Shown here piece by piece: positions 16,756-26,196 of a stretch of DNA of 64,000 bases. The stretch is from positions 1,550,001-1,614,000 of the forward strand of contig NZ_CP139698.1 in the NCBI RefSeq assembly GCF_034372165.1, read 5' to 3'. Within the stretch, counting starts at the first letter, position 1; every line of letters begins with the position of its first letter. The DNA is from Christiangramia sp. OXR-203 (GTDB lineage: Bacteria; Bacteroidota; Bacteroidia; Flavobacteriales; Flavobacteriaceae). Below the pieces are notes generated by a model. It had not been told where the DNA came from, did no database searches, and saw only the letters and a list, made by a program, of their open reading frames with translations. A program made the translations under genes and the position numbers.

Positions 16756-18049
16756 CAGCTTTCTTATAAGTGTCCAGAGCTCTTTCACGAGCTTCTTTAT
16801 GATCTACCATTTTCTCAGGATAATCATCGGTGCCAAATTCCGGGACCCACTCCTTAATATATTTGTGGTCCTTATCATACTTATCAATTTGAGTAGTAGG
16901 ATTAAAAATTCTGAAGTATGGAGTTGCATCCACACCACTTCCAGCAATCCACTGCCAGTTACCAACATTTGATGACATTTCGTAGTCTAAAAGTTTTTCA
17001 GCAAAATAGGCTTCGCCCCATCGCCAGTCGATAAGTAAATGTTTGCAGAGAAAGGAGCCAACTAACATTCTAACCCGGTTATGCATGAAACCAGATTTAT
17101 TCAATTGTCGCATTCCGGCGTCAACCAAAGGATATCCTGTTTCTCCCTTTTTCCATTTTTCAAATTCATCCTTGTTGTTACGCCATTTGATCCTATCGTA
17201 CTTTGGCTTGAAAGCATCGGTTACTGTATCTGGATAATGATACAGAATTTGCATAAAAAATTCTCTCCAAACTAATTCCTCGAGAAAGGTTTTGTTATGT
17301 TCTTTATCTGCATCTCTAACCATTTGACGCACGCTTACCGTGCCAAAACGCAAATGTGCACCTAAGCGTGAAGTTCCTTCCACAGCTGGAAAATTACGTT
17401 TGCCTTCGTAATCCATGATCAATCCCGGAGTTACCTGGTAATCTGGAACCTTCAAATCTGATTCCTTAAAACCTATGTCACTCAGACTTAAATTTGGAAG
17501 CCTGCTATTTTCATAGAGGTTATCCATAAATCTGGTAGTGTAGTGAAAGTCGAGATCCTTCTTTTTAAACTCTTCCATCCAGAGGTTTTTGTAAGGAGTA
17601 TAAACTTTATATGGATCACCATCACCTTTAACCACTTCATCTTTTTCGAAGATCACCTGGTCCTTAAAATCACAGAATTCGATCTCCTTCTTTTTCAATA
17701 ATTCTGAAATCTCCTTATCACGCTCTTTGGCATAAGGTTCGTAATCACGATTGGTGAAAACCTTTTTAATATCATAAGATTCCAGTAGCTCCTTGAATAT
17801 TTCCTTAGGCTTACCGTGAAACATTGCAATGGAGCTTCCGTTTTTATCCTGAAGCTCGTCACGCATTTTTTGTAGGTTGTCGAAAATAAAGGTAACCCGG
17901 GCATCGTCCTCGGGAAGCTTGTCAAGAATTTCAGAATCAAAAATAAAAATAGGCAGCACGGGATGTTCATCCCGTAATGCTGCCTTAAATCCTGCATTGT
18001 CATCTAATCTAAGGTCCCTTCGGAACCAGAAAATATTCACTGTTTTCAT
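16745..18049 (-). CDS. phrB: Deoxyribodipyrimidine photolyase / cryptochrome family
   Basis: The enzyme repairs UV-induced pyrimidine dimers using light and FAD. The 434-residue protein starts [14 protein letters not shown] (photolyase alpha/beta domain) and contains the FAD-domain motifs [31 protein letters not shown] and the conserved [12 protein letters not shown]. The length and motif set fit class I CPD photolyase. It overlaps the upstream SDR gene by 1 bp and belongs to an SRPBCC-SDR-photolyase operon. Confidence 0.94.
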   Translation of the reverse strand: MKTVNIFWFRRDLRLDDNAGFKAALRDEHPVLPIFIFDSEILDKLPEDDARVTFIFDNLQKMRDELQDKNGSSIAMFHGKPKEIFKELLESYDIKKVFTNRDYEPYAKERDKEISELLKKKEIEFCDFKDQVIFEKDEVVKGDGDPYKVYTPYKNLWMEEFKKKDLDFHYTTRFMDNLYENSRLPNLSLSDIGFKESDLKVPDYQVTPGLIMDYEGKRNFPAVEGTSRLGAHLRFGTVSVRQMVRDADKEHNKTFLEELVWREFFMQILYHYPDTVTDAFKPKYDRIKWRNNKDEFEKWKKGETGYPLVDAGMRQLNKSGFMHNRVRMLVGSFLCKHLLIDWRWGEAYFAEKLLDYEMSSNVGNWQWIAGSGVDATPYFRIFNPTTQIDKYDKDHKYIKEWVPEFGTDDYPEKMVDHKEARERALDTYKKAVSN

Positions 18050-18747
18050 TAATTAATGTTTAATGTAGACAGACCTCCATCTACTCCTAAAACCTGTCCA
18101 GTGATCCATGAACTTTTTTCAGTAAGTAAGAATCCCGCAAGATTCGCAATATCTTTCGCCTGTCCAACTCTTTTTAATGGATGACGTTGATCCATTTTCT
18201 TTTTCTTATCATCACTGGAAAGTAATTTTTCTGCCAGTGGTGTATCTGTAAGCGATGGAGCGATAACATTCACTCTGAAATTTGGAGCATATTCCGCCGC
18301 TAAGGATTTAGCAAAACCTTCAATTGCGCCTTTTGCTGCTGCAACGCTGGTATGAAACGGCATTCCAACTTTCACTGCTACAGTACTAAAGAACACAAGA
18401 CTCGCCTGATCAGATTTTTTTAATTTAGGTAATAATCCGTGAACCGCCCTTACAAGTCCGAAGAAATTAAGATTCATCTCTTTTTCGAAGCTCTCAGGTT
18501 TCATCATTTTGAAAGGTTTTAAATCTATAGATCCTGGGCAATAAACCAATCCGTCAATTTGCTCCGGTAGATCTACTTCTGAAATATCATTTTCCAGCAC
18601 ATCAAATTCAAAATGCTTCACATGATCTGTGTCCAGATCTCCTTTGGATCTTGAAAGAGCATAAACCTCGTGATCTGCCTTCAGCATTTCTGAAATTTCA
18701 TTTCCTATTCCAGTGCTTCCTCCTATGATAACTATATTCTTTTTCAT
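18049..18747 (-). CDS. SDR family oxidoreductase lacking the catalytic Tyr
   Basis: This 232-residue Rossmann protein has the dinucleotide motif GGSTGIGNE near residue 9 and the C-terminal VLGVDGGLS. At the expected YxxxK site it reads V135-A-A-A-K139 after FHTS, so the catalytic Tyr is replaced while Lys and a nearby Ser (S121, FFSTVAV) remain. It may be a divergent reductase or a non-catalytic binding protein. It lies between the SRPBCC gene (5 bp) and phrB (1-bp overlap). Confidence 0.88.
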   Translation of the reverse strand: MKKNIVIIGGSTGIGNEISEMLKADHEVYALSRSKGDLDTDHVKHFEFDVLENDISEVDLPEQIDGLVYCPGSIDLKPFKMMKPESFEKEMNLNFFGLVRAVHGLLPKLKKSDQASLVFFSTVAVKVGMPFHTSVAAAKGAIEGFAKSLAAEYAPNFRVNVIAPSLTDTPLAEKLLSSDDKKKKMDQRHPLKRVGQAKDIANLAGFLLTEKSSWITGQVLGVDGGLSTLNIN

Positions 18748-18752
18748 AATAA

Positions 18753-19262
18753 TTAATTTAAAATATCGTGTTTCTGAGTCTGGTTTTGAGTATCCGGTTC
18801 AGAATACTCTCCATATAACTCAATAAGTTTTTCTCTTCTGTAGTCAAAGATTTCCTTTAATTTAGGTTCTACTAAAATAGGATGCGCCAGTCGTCCAAGA
18901 AATCCCATGGGGAGTTTATAATCTACTATATCTTCCATTTCTACACCACCTGGTATTTCCCTAATAAAATGTTTGTGATGCCAAAGGGCATATGGTCCAA
19001 ATCTTTGTTCATCTATAAAGAATTCACGATCACGAACCTGTGTGATCTCTGTAACCCATTTTGTTTTGATACCAGCTATGGGTGTTACTATATATTGAAT
19101 TAACTGACCTGGATACATGGGTCTATCGGCGCCTGAAAGTATTTTGAAGCCCATATAATCTGGAGTGATAGTCTTAAGATTTCTTGGATCTGATAAAAAC
19201 TGCCAGGCTTCGTCCACAGAAATTGGTAATTTTTGTTTGCTTTTTAGGGTGTAAATTTTCAT
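18753..19262 (-). CDS. SRPBCC (START-like) family protein
   Basis: The 169-residue protein has the START/Bet v1-like pattern: a leading beta strand with LPISVDEAWQFLSDPRNLKTITP, then FGPYALWHHKHF and a long C-terminal helix (KLKEIFDYRREKLIELYG). These proteins bind hydrophobic ligands. Homologues are commonly next to photolyase genes. It is the first gene of the three-gene set; the ligand is unknown. Confidence 0.85.
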   Translation of the reverse strand: MKIYTLKSKQKLPISVDEAWQFLSDPRNLKTITPDYMGFKILSGADRPMYPGQLIQYIVTPIAGIKTKWVTEITQVRDREFFIDEQRFGPYALWHHKHFIREIPGGVEMEDIVDYKLPMGFLGRLAHPILVEPKLKEIFDYRREKLIELYGEYSEPDTQNQTQKHDILN

Positions 19263-19424
19263 CAGATTGTATTTTTCGTAAAATTACACGCTAAGTTGTT
19301 TAAAGTAAAATATAAACAGTTAAACAAAATGTAAATCTGAGTATTATAGATAATTCGGTCTTGATTAGATATTGATTTTGTTAGCTGAATAAACTTATCT
19401 TTATTAAAATTTAAACTACTACAC

Positions 19425-20270
19425 ATGAAAAGATTATTAGCATTTGCTTTAGTGCTCTGCACTGGGTTTGCAGGGTTTGCACAGGTTGAAGCACCACAGC
19501 CAAGTCCGCTTGGGAAAATGGAACAAAAAGTTGGGTTAACCGATATCACGCTTGAATATTCCAGGCCTGCAATGAGAGGTCGTACGATTTTTGGAGATCT
19601 GGTACCTTTTGATAAGGTTTGGAGAACTGGCGCAAACCTGAACACGATCATTACATTCTCTGATGATGTAAAAATAGGAGGTAAGGAACTGGCTAAAGGT
19701 TCTTACGCTATCTACACCAAAACTCAAAAAGACCAATGGACAGTGATGTTCTATGAAACAACGAATAACTGGGGAGTGCCTCAGGATTGGGATGATTCCA
19801 AAGTTGTGCTTACCGCCACTGCAGCCGTAGAGGAGATGCCATTCAAAATGGAGACTTTCACTATCGTGATCGACGAACTAAAAAATGATTCAGCAAATCT
19901 TAACTTTCTATGGGAGAATACAGTAGCTATTCTACAAATTGAAGTGCCTACAGATAATCGTACCATGGCTAGCATAGATAAGGTGATGAATGGACCAACG
20001 GCTCAGGATTATTTCTCAGCAGCATCTTATTATCATGAAGCTGGCAAGGATATGGAGAAAGCATATACCTGGATTAAAAAAGCCAACGAGATGAGTGAAG
20101 GTAAAGCATATTGGATGCTTAGAAGACAATCATTAATCGAAGCTGAAATGGGTAAAACCAAGGAAGCTATTGCTACTGCAAAAAAATCTCTTTCTGCTGC
20201 AGAAGCTGCTAACAATGCAGATTATGTAAAAATGAATAAAGAATCGATCGCAGAGTGGGAAGCTAAATAA
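19425..20270 (+). CDS. Secreted DUF2911 protein
   Basis: The 281-residue protein has a signal peptide (MKRLLAFALVLCTGFAGFAQ). The DUF2911 core is clear: a conserved YSRPAMRGRTIFG, VWRTGANLNTIITF, GSYAIYT and WGVPQDWDD. The C-terminal third is helical and TPR-like (SYYHEAGKDMEKAYTWIKKANEM). Function is unknown; the family is abundant in Bacteroidota periplasm. It ends in a strong terminator. Confidence 0.9.
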   Translation: MKRLLAFALVLCTGFAGFAQVEAPQPSPLGKMEQKVGLTDITLEYSRPAMRGRTIFGDLVPFDKVWRTGANLNTIITFSDDVKIGGKELAKGSYAIYTKTQKDQWTVMFYETTNNWGVPQDWDDSKVVLTATAAVEEMPFKMETFTIVIDELKNDSANLNFLWENTVAILQIEVPTDNRTMASIDKVMNGPTAQDYFSAASYYHEAGKDMEKAYTWIKKANEMSEGKAYWMLRRQSLIEAEMGKTKEAIATAKKSLSAAEAANNADYVKMNKESIAEWEAK

Positions 20271-20290
20271 GCTGAAACACTATTTATTAG

Positions 20291-20323
20291 AAAAGGCTTC
20301 AGTTTGAACTGAAGCCTTTTTTT
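20291..20323. terminator. Bidirectional intrinsic terminator
   Basis: AAGGCTTCAG, loop TTTGAA region, CTGAAGCCTT with A-run before and T-run after. It serves the DUF2911 gene (+) and the oxidoreductase operon (-). Confidence 0.9.
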
Positions 20324-21293
20324 AATATTCTAATTTAATCTCTTTCCTAATGGAATCCAGTAACTGCATTAATTCCAGTGTGTTCTCTGTAGACCAGATA
20401 TCACTTTCGGTTTTATTATTCAGAAGCATTTCTCCTACATGCTCCGCTTCGTATGTATAGCCATTATTTTCTACTCCGTAATCACGCACTTCATGCTTCC
20501 CATTTTGATGGGTAGTGATCGAAGTTGGTTCATGAAACCTTGAATTCATGATTACTTTAGATTCTTCAAATTCTAAGACAGCTTCAGTAGGAGTCTTTTC
20601 CTTAAAAGTTGAAGTGAGTTCTACGTCAATATTCTGGTCATAGTGAAATTTGATATCACAAGATTCGTCAACTCCGGTTTCTGCTAATTGAGCTTCCGCA
20701 GTAATTCTATTGGGCATACCGAGTAAACGATAGGCGAGAAATACTGGATAGATCCCAATATCAAGAAGACTGCCGCCTCCTAGCGATTTATTGAACAGCC
20801 TTTTAGTTTCGTCGAATTCTGCTGGAAACCCGAAATCTGCTTTTAAAGATTTTAGCTTTCCATATTCCTTATTTTTAAACTTGGTTTCCAGGTCACGAAA
20901 GTGGGGTAGGAACGCGGTCCAGAGAGCTTCCATGATAAAAACATTCTTTTCCCTGGCAAGGCTTATCATTTCGCTTGCCTGCTTATAATTTAAAGCAAAT
21001 GGTTTTTCACATAGTACAGCTTTACCATGTTCAATACATTTGATAGCGAATTCATGATGGAAGGCATGGGGTGTGGCAATATAAACTACCTGAACCGCTT
21101 CATCTTTTAACAGCTCCTCATAGCTGCCATAAGAATTCTCTGCTTCAAATTTAGCACCGAATTCTTCGGCTTTGTTTAGATCACGACTTGCTACTGCATA
21201 AAGCTTAGCATTAGAAGCATGTTGTAATCCATCACAGAATTTTCCAGCGATCTTTCCAAGACCCAGAATTCCCCATTTTATTTTTTGACTCAT
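20322..21293 (-). CDS. Gfo/Idh/MocA family oxidoreductase
   Basis: The 323-residue NAD(P)-dependent dehydrogenase has the Rossmann motif GILGLGKIAGKF and the family motif CEKPFALN, with a second domain of predicted beta sheet (GGGSLLDIGIYPV). Family members act on sugars and cyclitols or their derivatives. Its start overlaps the symporter stop by 4 bp, so uptake and oxidation of the same compound is a plausible inference. Confidence 0.9.
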   Translation of the reverse strand: MSQKIKWGILGLGKIAGKFCDGLQHASNAKLYAVASRDLNKAEEFGAKFEAENSYGSYEELLKDEAVQVVYIATPHAFHHEFAIKCIEHGKAVLCEKPFALNYKQASEMISLAREKNVFIMEALWTAFLPHFRDLETKFKNKEYGKLKSLKADFGFPAEFDETKRLFNKSLGGGSLLDIGIYPVFLAYRLLGMPNRITAEAQLAETGVDESCDIKFHYDQNIDVELTSTFKEKTPTEAVLEFEESKVIMNSRFHEPTSITTHQNGKHEVRDYGVENNGYTYEAEHVGEMLLNNKTESDIWSTENTLELMQLLDSIRKEIKLEY

Positions 21294-22990
21294 GTTGTGC
21301 TTACTTGAGGTTTATCATTTCGAAAAAGTTGAATAAGTATCGCTATGGCCATTACCAGTACGCAACCCAGAACATTCAACCATAAGTACGGCATTATATC
21401 CATTTTGAAAACAATGATCACGATGATCTGTGTGATAATGGCTGCTATAAAAACGGCATTGCTTCGTACATATTTTATGAAAAATGCCAGTAGGAAAATA
21501 CCCAGAACATTTCCATAAAAAATACTTCCAATGATGTTTACTAACTGAATTAAGTTATCAAATAGATCGGCAAGACTAGCAAACAGGATCGCAATAGCTC
21601 CCCACATTAATGTAAACCATTTCGAAGCTGCCAGGTAATGCTCATCACTTTTATTCTCTTTATGATTTCTTCGGTATAAATCGATCACGGTGGTTGACGC
21701 CAGCGCATTTAATTCTGAAGCAGTGGAAGACATTGCAGCAGATAAGATTACAGCAAGCAGTAATCCAATAAATCCCCTCGGAAGATTATTCAGTATAAAG
21801 TGAATAAATACGTAATCTTTATCATTGCTTTCTGCTTTCACATCTGAAGCATCAATAAAAGACTTTGCCTCCTCCCGAATTTCAAACTGTTCTTTTTCGA
21901 GACTGGAATATTGTTCTCTAAAATTGGCAGTTTCAGTTTCATCCAGTGAAGTTCTCGAGGCATATTCGAGTCCCAGTTCCTTTTTCTTCTCCTGAACTTC
22001 ATCATGCTCCAGCATAAGATCTTTGTACTGCTCGGCATAATCTGAATTCAGAACAGTTTCGGTCGCCGCGGGATTGAAATTTAAGGGAGCAGAATTGAAT
22101 TGATAAAAGACAAAAACCATAACTCCAACCAGAAGAATAAAGAATTGCAACGGTACTTTCAGGAGTCCGTTAAAGATCATACCTAACTGACTTTCCCTGA
22201 CAGATTCACCAGATAAATAACGTTGTACCTGACTTTGATCTGTTCCGAAGTAGGAGAGCATAAGGAAGGTGCCACCAATAATTCCACTCCATATCGTGTA
22301 CCTGTTGTTAAAATCGAAGCTAAAATCCAGAACATCCATTTTGCCGCTGGTGCCAGCAATTTCGAGCGCTTTCGTGAAGGTTACTTCCTCTGGCAGGTAA
22401 CTAAGAATTATAAAGAAGGCAACGAACATCCCGGTTAGGATCACGGCCATTTGTTGTTTATGAGTAACACTTACCGCCTTCGTTCCTCCTGAAACGGTGT
22501 AGATTATTACCAATACACCAATAACGATCGTAAGATAGGTAAGGTTCCAGCCCAGAACAGCTGAAAGCACGATTGCCGGTGCAAAGATGGTGATCCCTGC
22601 CGCCAGTCCGCGCTGAATTAAAAATAGTATAGCAGTTAAAGTTCTTGTTTTCTGGTCGAAACGCGACTCCAGATACTCGTAAGCTGTATATACTTTTAAT
22701 CTATGATAAATAGGAATAAACACGATACATATAATAACGATCGCAATGGGAAGACCAAAATAGAACTGGACAAAACCCATTCCATCGTGGTAAGCCTGGC
22801 CTGGAGTTGATAGAAAGGTAATCGCACTTGCCTGGGTTGCCATAACAGATAAGCCGATGGTCCACCACCTGGCGTCTTTACCTCCTCCAACATAATCTTC
22901 AACATTCGAACTTCCGCGAGACTGGTAAACTCCATACCATACGATAAACGCGATCGTACCAATTAGAATGATCCAGTCTATTAATTCCAT
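21290..22990 (-). CDS. Sodium:solute symporter (SSS family) with charged insert
   Basis: The 566-residue transporter has many hydrophobic helices and SSS landmarks (GLSVMATQASAITFLSTPGQAY, YLESRFDQKTR, TDQSQVQRYL, ILSAAMSSTASELNALAS). Between the helix ending near residue 297 and the next near 393 is an unusually long charged stretch, residues about 308-392, with coiled-coil character (LMLEHDEVQEKKKELGLE). Substrate cannot be read from sequence; context suggests a sugar-like solute. Confidence 0.92.
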   Translation of the reverse strand: MELIDWIILIGTIAFIVWYGVYQSRGSSNVEDYVGGGKDARWWTIGLSVMATQASAITFLSTPGQAYHDGMGFVQFYFGLPIAIVIICIVFIPIYHRLKVYTAYEYLESRFDQKTRTLTAILFLIQRGLAAGITIFAPAIVLSAVLGWNLTYLTIVIGVLVIIYTVSGGTKAVSVTHKQQMAVILTGMFVAFFIILSYLPEEVTFTKALEIAGTSGKMDVLDFSFDFNNRYTIWSGIIGGTFLMLSYFGTDQSQVQRYLSGESVRESQLGMIFNGLLKVPLQFFILLVGVMVFVFYQFNSAPLNFNPAATETVLNSDYAEQYKDLMLEHDEVQEKKKELGLEYASRTSLDETETANFREQYSSLEKEQFEIREEAKSFIDASDVKAESNDKDYVFIHFILNNLPRGFIGLLLAVILSAAMSSTASELNALASTTVIDLYRRNHKENKSDEHYLAASKWFTLMWGAIAILFASLADLFDNLIQLVNIIGSIFYGNVLGIFLLAFFIKYVRSNAVFIAAIITQIIVIIVFKMDIMPYLWLNVLGCVLVMAIAILIQLFRNDKPQVSTT

Positions 22991-22991
22991 A

Positions 22992-23099
22992 TTAGGCGAA
23001 TAGGTTCATGATTAAATAGAAAATTACGATATAAAGAACGTTGGCAATCAATACGATCGTGTAGCTTTTCTTCCACTGGTATGTTTCTGGCTTTCCCAT
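22992..23099 (-). CDS. 35-residue single-span membrane protein
   Basis: ATG at 23097-23099 overlaps the stop of the PIG-L gene (TAATG), and the stop TAA is at 22992-22994, 1 bp before the symporter ATG at 22990. The product has a polar N-terminus (MGKPETYQWKKSY) followed by one membrane helix of about 21 residues and a short tail. Exact fit between two tightly packed genes strongly supports coding. By analogy with other transporter-linked small proteins it may assist the symporter; I know of no named family for it. Confidence 0.75.
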   Translation of the reverse strand: MGKPETYQWKKSYTIVLIANVLYIVIFYLIMNLFA

Positions 23100-25588
23100 T
23101 ATTTTCCTATAGAGATCATATTAGCAAAAAGTCGATATGCTCCTGGAACTGCCTCCGGAAATTGTCTGAAAAAACTAAGTCCGGTATAGATATAATATCC
23201 TTTCCCGTATTTAGCCACCAGTAAACTTCCAGAAGATGGCTCTTCATTAGGATCGTTCATAGACAATGGAGCTTCAAATTCTGATGACCAGGAATCGGCG
23301 AAATATAAACCTCTTTCCTGCACCCAATTCTCAAAATCTGAACTTCCCAGTTTATTCGGGGAATTTAAGAGCACGTGCTCAGGCAGGTTAAAACCGACTT
23401 TCGCATTTTCATTGGTTACTCTATCCCGAGAAAGCTGCAGGTTGAAAGGAGCGATCTGGTCTGTAACCAATCCACGATTGGTATTGTATTGCACAATAAG
23501 ATTCCCACCTTCCTCTATGTAATTGAAAAGTTCTTGTTTCTGAAATTTCAGATCCTCAATAATATTGAAGGATCGAATTCCAAGAACCACGGCATCATAT
23601 TTTTTTAATGAGTTCGCACTGATTGTTGATGGATCGAGCATCTCAACTTTGTAACCCATCTGGCCTATCGCTTCCGGCACGACATCACCAGCACCGGCAA
23701 TGTAACCTATAAGTTCGCCTTTTTTCTTAATATCTAATTTTACCAGTTTCAGCTTTGCCTTTTGAATAAGGTTCTGCCTGGGAATATAATCGTAGTCAAT
23801 CGAAATAACATTTTGATCATACATGTTATTTTCTGTCTCAAGGACTGGATGTAAAGTTATTTCACTTTGACCTTCAGGAGGAAAAATCGAAAATTTAAAT
23901 GTTTGAGCACCACCTTTCTGAGCAATATTTACATTAAATTGATTTGGTTTGACGCTCCAGTCTCCTTCGGAATTTAATTTTAAAGTTCCCGTTAGATTTG
24001 CCTGGTTTGCCAGAATCGTGATCTCAGCAGTTTTAGATTCCGAAGAATTGAAGACGAGAATATCTTCATGTAAATTAAGTTCAGCCTTTGGGATCACCTT
24101 AAAATTTTCATAAGTTTCTCCGGAAACCGGGTCGTTGAATTTGTAAAGGATCGGTTTCTCAAAAGTTATGGGCTCGCCATTAATTTCAAGATTAAATATT
24201 GCTTTATTCTGAAGTGGTGTTTGAGGTAAACCTCTCAGATTTTGATCATCTACTTTATACATCCCAATGGAACCTTCAGATTTTAACCAGTATGGATTGG
24301 TAAAATCTGCATTGCCCGGAAGTCGGAATTCTAAATTCTCGTTCCAGGATGAATTATTGTTCAAACTTTCTGCTGGTTCTATTTTCGTATTATTCGGAAC
24401 AAGCTCTACGGAAATTAATTTAACCTGAGCAGAACTTCTATTGATAGCTTCCAGTTTTATATTAACTTCTTCTGAAGGTGTTACGGAAGATCGATCTGCA
24501 ATGGCTTCAAGATATAGTCCGGAACTGGCATAAATGATATCCTTAATCTGTCGGGTTTTTATCTCTCTCCAATGTTTATCCTGAAGATCCTGAATGAGAT
24601 TGTAGGCTTTTAGAAGTTCTGGTAAACTTTTAGAAGGATCTTCAAAATTGAATTTTTCCTGAACCTTGTATAAAATAGCACCAATTTCATTACCTCCCTG
24701 AATTCTATTCCAGCTGGTATCAATTCCGTCGAAAATATTAGAATCATCGGTCGGCATTTCACCTTTGATAAGTTCGATATATTCCATTTGCTTGCCACGA
24801 CTTCCGGTACTTCCAAAACCCTGTGATTTATGCTGACTTCGACTAAGACTTGCAATCTCGGGATTGGATAGTCCTTTTAATGGAAAGTACGTTCCGGTAT
24901 CGAATGTCAGGAATCTCGATTTATCAGCTTCTTTAAATGCTTCGGCACCACCATAGAACCATGGTGAGGTATTAAAAAATAGTCTTTTTGGAGCATAGGT
25001 GTCAACCAGTTCCAGTTGATCCTGATATTTATTTGTATCACCGGCCAGTTCAAAAGCTTCCACGCTCAGCATGGCAGAAGAAGTGTGGTGCCCGTGAGTA
25101 CTTCCCGGTGTGCGATGATCAAACCTGTTAATGATCACATCTGGCCTGAATTTTCGAATGATCCAGACAACATCACTAAGAACCTCATTTTTGTTCCAGA
25201 TTTCCAGTGTTTCTGATGGAGTTTTGGAGTAGCCAAAATCGTTAGCACGGGTAAAAAATTGCTCTCCGCCATCGATGTTTCTGGCAGCCAGTAATTCCTG
25301 AGTTCTTATCATCCCAAGCTGCTCTCTTAATTCTGGCCCTACAAGGTTTTGACCACCATCACCTCGTGTTAAGGAAAGGTAAGCAGTTCTGGCATTCACT
25401 TCATTTGAGAAATGAGAGATCAACCTGGTGTTTTCATCATCTGGATGTGCTGCCACATATAGAACAGATCCTAGGAAGTTTAATTTCTTAATTTCTGAAT
25501 ATATATCTGAAGAACTCCATTTTTCAGGAGCCTGTGCATTGGAGAAAGTAAAGCCTAGTAAGAATAGGGCAAAAAGTATTTTCCGCAT
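23099..25588 (-). CDS. Secreted PIG-L (LmbE-like) family deacetylase
   Basis: The start at 25588 (MRKILFALFLLGFTFSNAQ) gives a signal peptide; the frame continues to 25624, but that lies upstream of the promoter. The protein has 829 residues. The zinc site A-A-H48-P-D50-D51-E52 and the later GHHTSS motif define the PIG-L deacetylase domain in the first third. The remainder is a large extension with beta-rich region and a glutamine-amidotransferase-like C-terminal part (YDAVVLGIRSFN). Substrate is probably an N-acetylated glycan or glycoside. Confidence 0.9.
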   Translation of the reverse strand: MRKILFALFLLGFTFSNAQAPEKWSSSDIYSEIKKLNFLGSVLYVAAHPDDENTRLISHFSNEVNARTAYLSLTRGDGGQNLVGPELREQLGMIRTQELLAARNIDGGEQFFTRANDFGYSKTPSETLEIWNKNEVLSDVVWIIRKFRPDVIINRFDHRTPGSTHGHHTSSAMLSVEAFELAGDTNKYQDQLELVDTYAPKRLFFNTSPWFYGGAEAFKEADKSRFLTFDTGTYFPLKGLSNPEIASLSRSQHKSQGFGSTGSRGKQMEYIELIKGEMPTDDSNIFDGIDTSWNRIQGGNEIGAILYKVQEKFNFEDPSKSLPELLKAYNLIQDLQDKHWREIKTRQIKDIIYASSGLYLEAIADRSSVTPSEEVNIKLEAINRSSAQVKLISVELVPNNTKIEPAESLNNNSSWNENLEFRLPGNADFTNPYWLKSEGSIGMYKVDDQNLRGLPQTPLQNKAIFNLEINGEPITFEKPILYKFNDPVSGETYENFKVIPKAELNLHEDILVFNSSESKTAEITILANQANLTGTLKLNSEGDWSVKPNQFNVNIAQKGGAQTFKFSIFPPEGQSEITLHPVLETENNMYDQNVISIDYDYIPRQNLIQKAKLKLVKLDIKKKGELIGYIAGAGDVVPEAIGQMGYKVEMLDPSTISANSLKKYDAVVLGIRSFNIIEDLKFQKQELFNYIEEGGNLIVQYNTNRGLVTDQIAPFNLQLSRDRVTNENAKVGFNLPEHVLLNSPNKLGSSDFENWVQERGLYFADSWSSEFEAPLSMNDPNEEPSSGSLLVAKYGKGYYIYTGLSFFRQFPEAVPGAYRLFANMISIGK

Positions 25589-25605
25589 TGAATAATAGGT
25601 TTCAT

Positions 25606-25613
25606 CAAATATA
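25606..25613 (-). promoter_or_regulatory. -7 box of the PIG-L/symporter operon
   Basis: TATATTTG on the - strand matches TANNTTTG and lies 18 bp before the ATG at 25588. It rules out the 25624 start. Confidence 0.6.
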
Positions 25614-25656
25614 AAAGATTTCAAATCGTCCTGAAGCCAATTTCAGATCTTTTAGG

Positions 25657-26196
25657 CTAGAGAGCATCTTTTCCTTCGTCTTTCCCATCCACCCGATGTT
25701 TCAGAGTAACTGCCTTTTGAAGAATAAGATTGTTGGGATACGTGACAAGTTCTCCTTCTCGTGTTCGAAGATGCAGGTGGAAAGCCTTGATATCCTCAAT
25801 CTCTGCTTCTATATCCAGATCCTTGTCGTGGATCTTAATAGTATCACCGATCTTATATGGAAAGGAAAAGAATAAAATGATCCCACTGGTAACGTTGCTT
25901 AGAATAGACCAGATGGCGAACAATGCAACTCCAATTACCGCGAATACAGATGAGAAGATCAATGATAGATCTGTTAATCCAACACCCCAGGCAAGTGCCA
26001 GTAGGAATGCCGCGATAAGAATGATAAGAATATTAATGTATTTAAACATCAACCTGGTGCGGGTGATGTTAATCTCGCTTCTTCGACCTACTTTATTTGC
26101 AGCCGTTTTCAATAAAAACTGTATGAGGAGCAAAATAAAAAGTACTGCAAGAGAATACAGCAATTCGTCGCGGTAGGTGAGAAGTAATTCCTTCAT
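25657..26196 (-). CDS. Small MscS-type mechanosensitive channel protein
   Basis: The 179-residue protein has three predicted transmembrane helices followed by an MscS beta domain (PYKIGDTIKIHDKDLDIEAEIED, YPNNLIL). It lacks the large C-terminal alpha/beta vestibule of E. coli MscS (286 residues). It would release solutes on hypo-osmotic shock. It overlaps the upstream lipoprotein gene by 1 bp and is the last gene of the cluster. Confidence 0.9.
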   Translation of the reverse strand: MKELLLTYRDELLYSLAVLFILLLIQFLLKTAANKVGRRSEINITRTRLMFKYINILIILIAAFLLALAWGVGLTDLSLIFSSVFAVIGVALFAIWSILSNVTSGIILFFSFPYKIGDTIKIHDKDLDIEAEIEDIKAFHLHLRTREGELVTYPNNLILQKAVTLKHRVDGKDEGKDAL

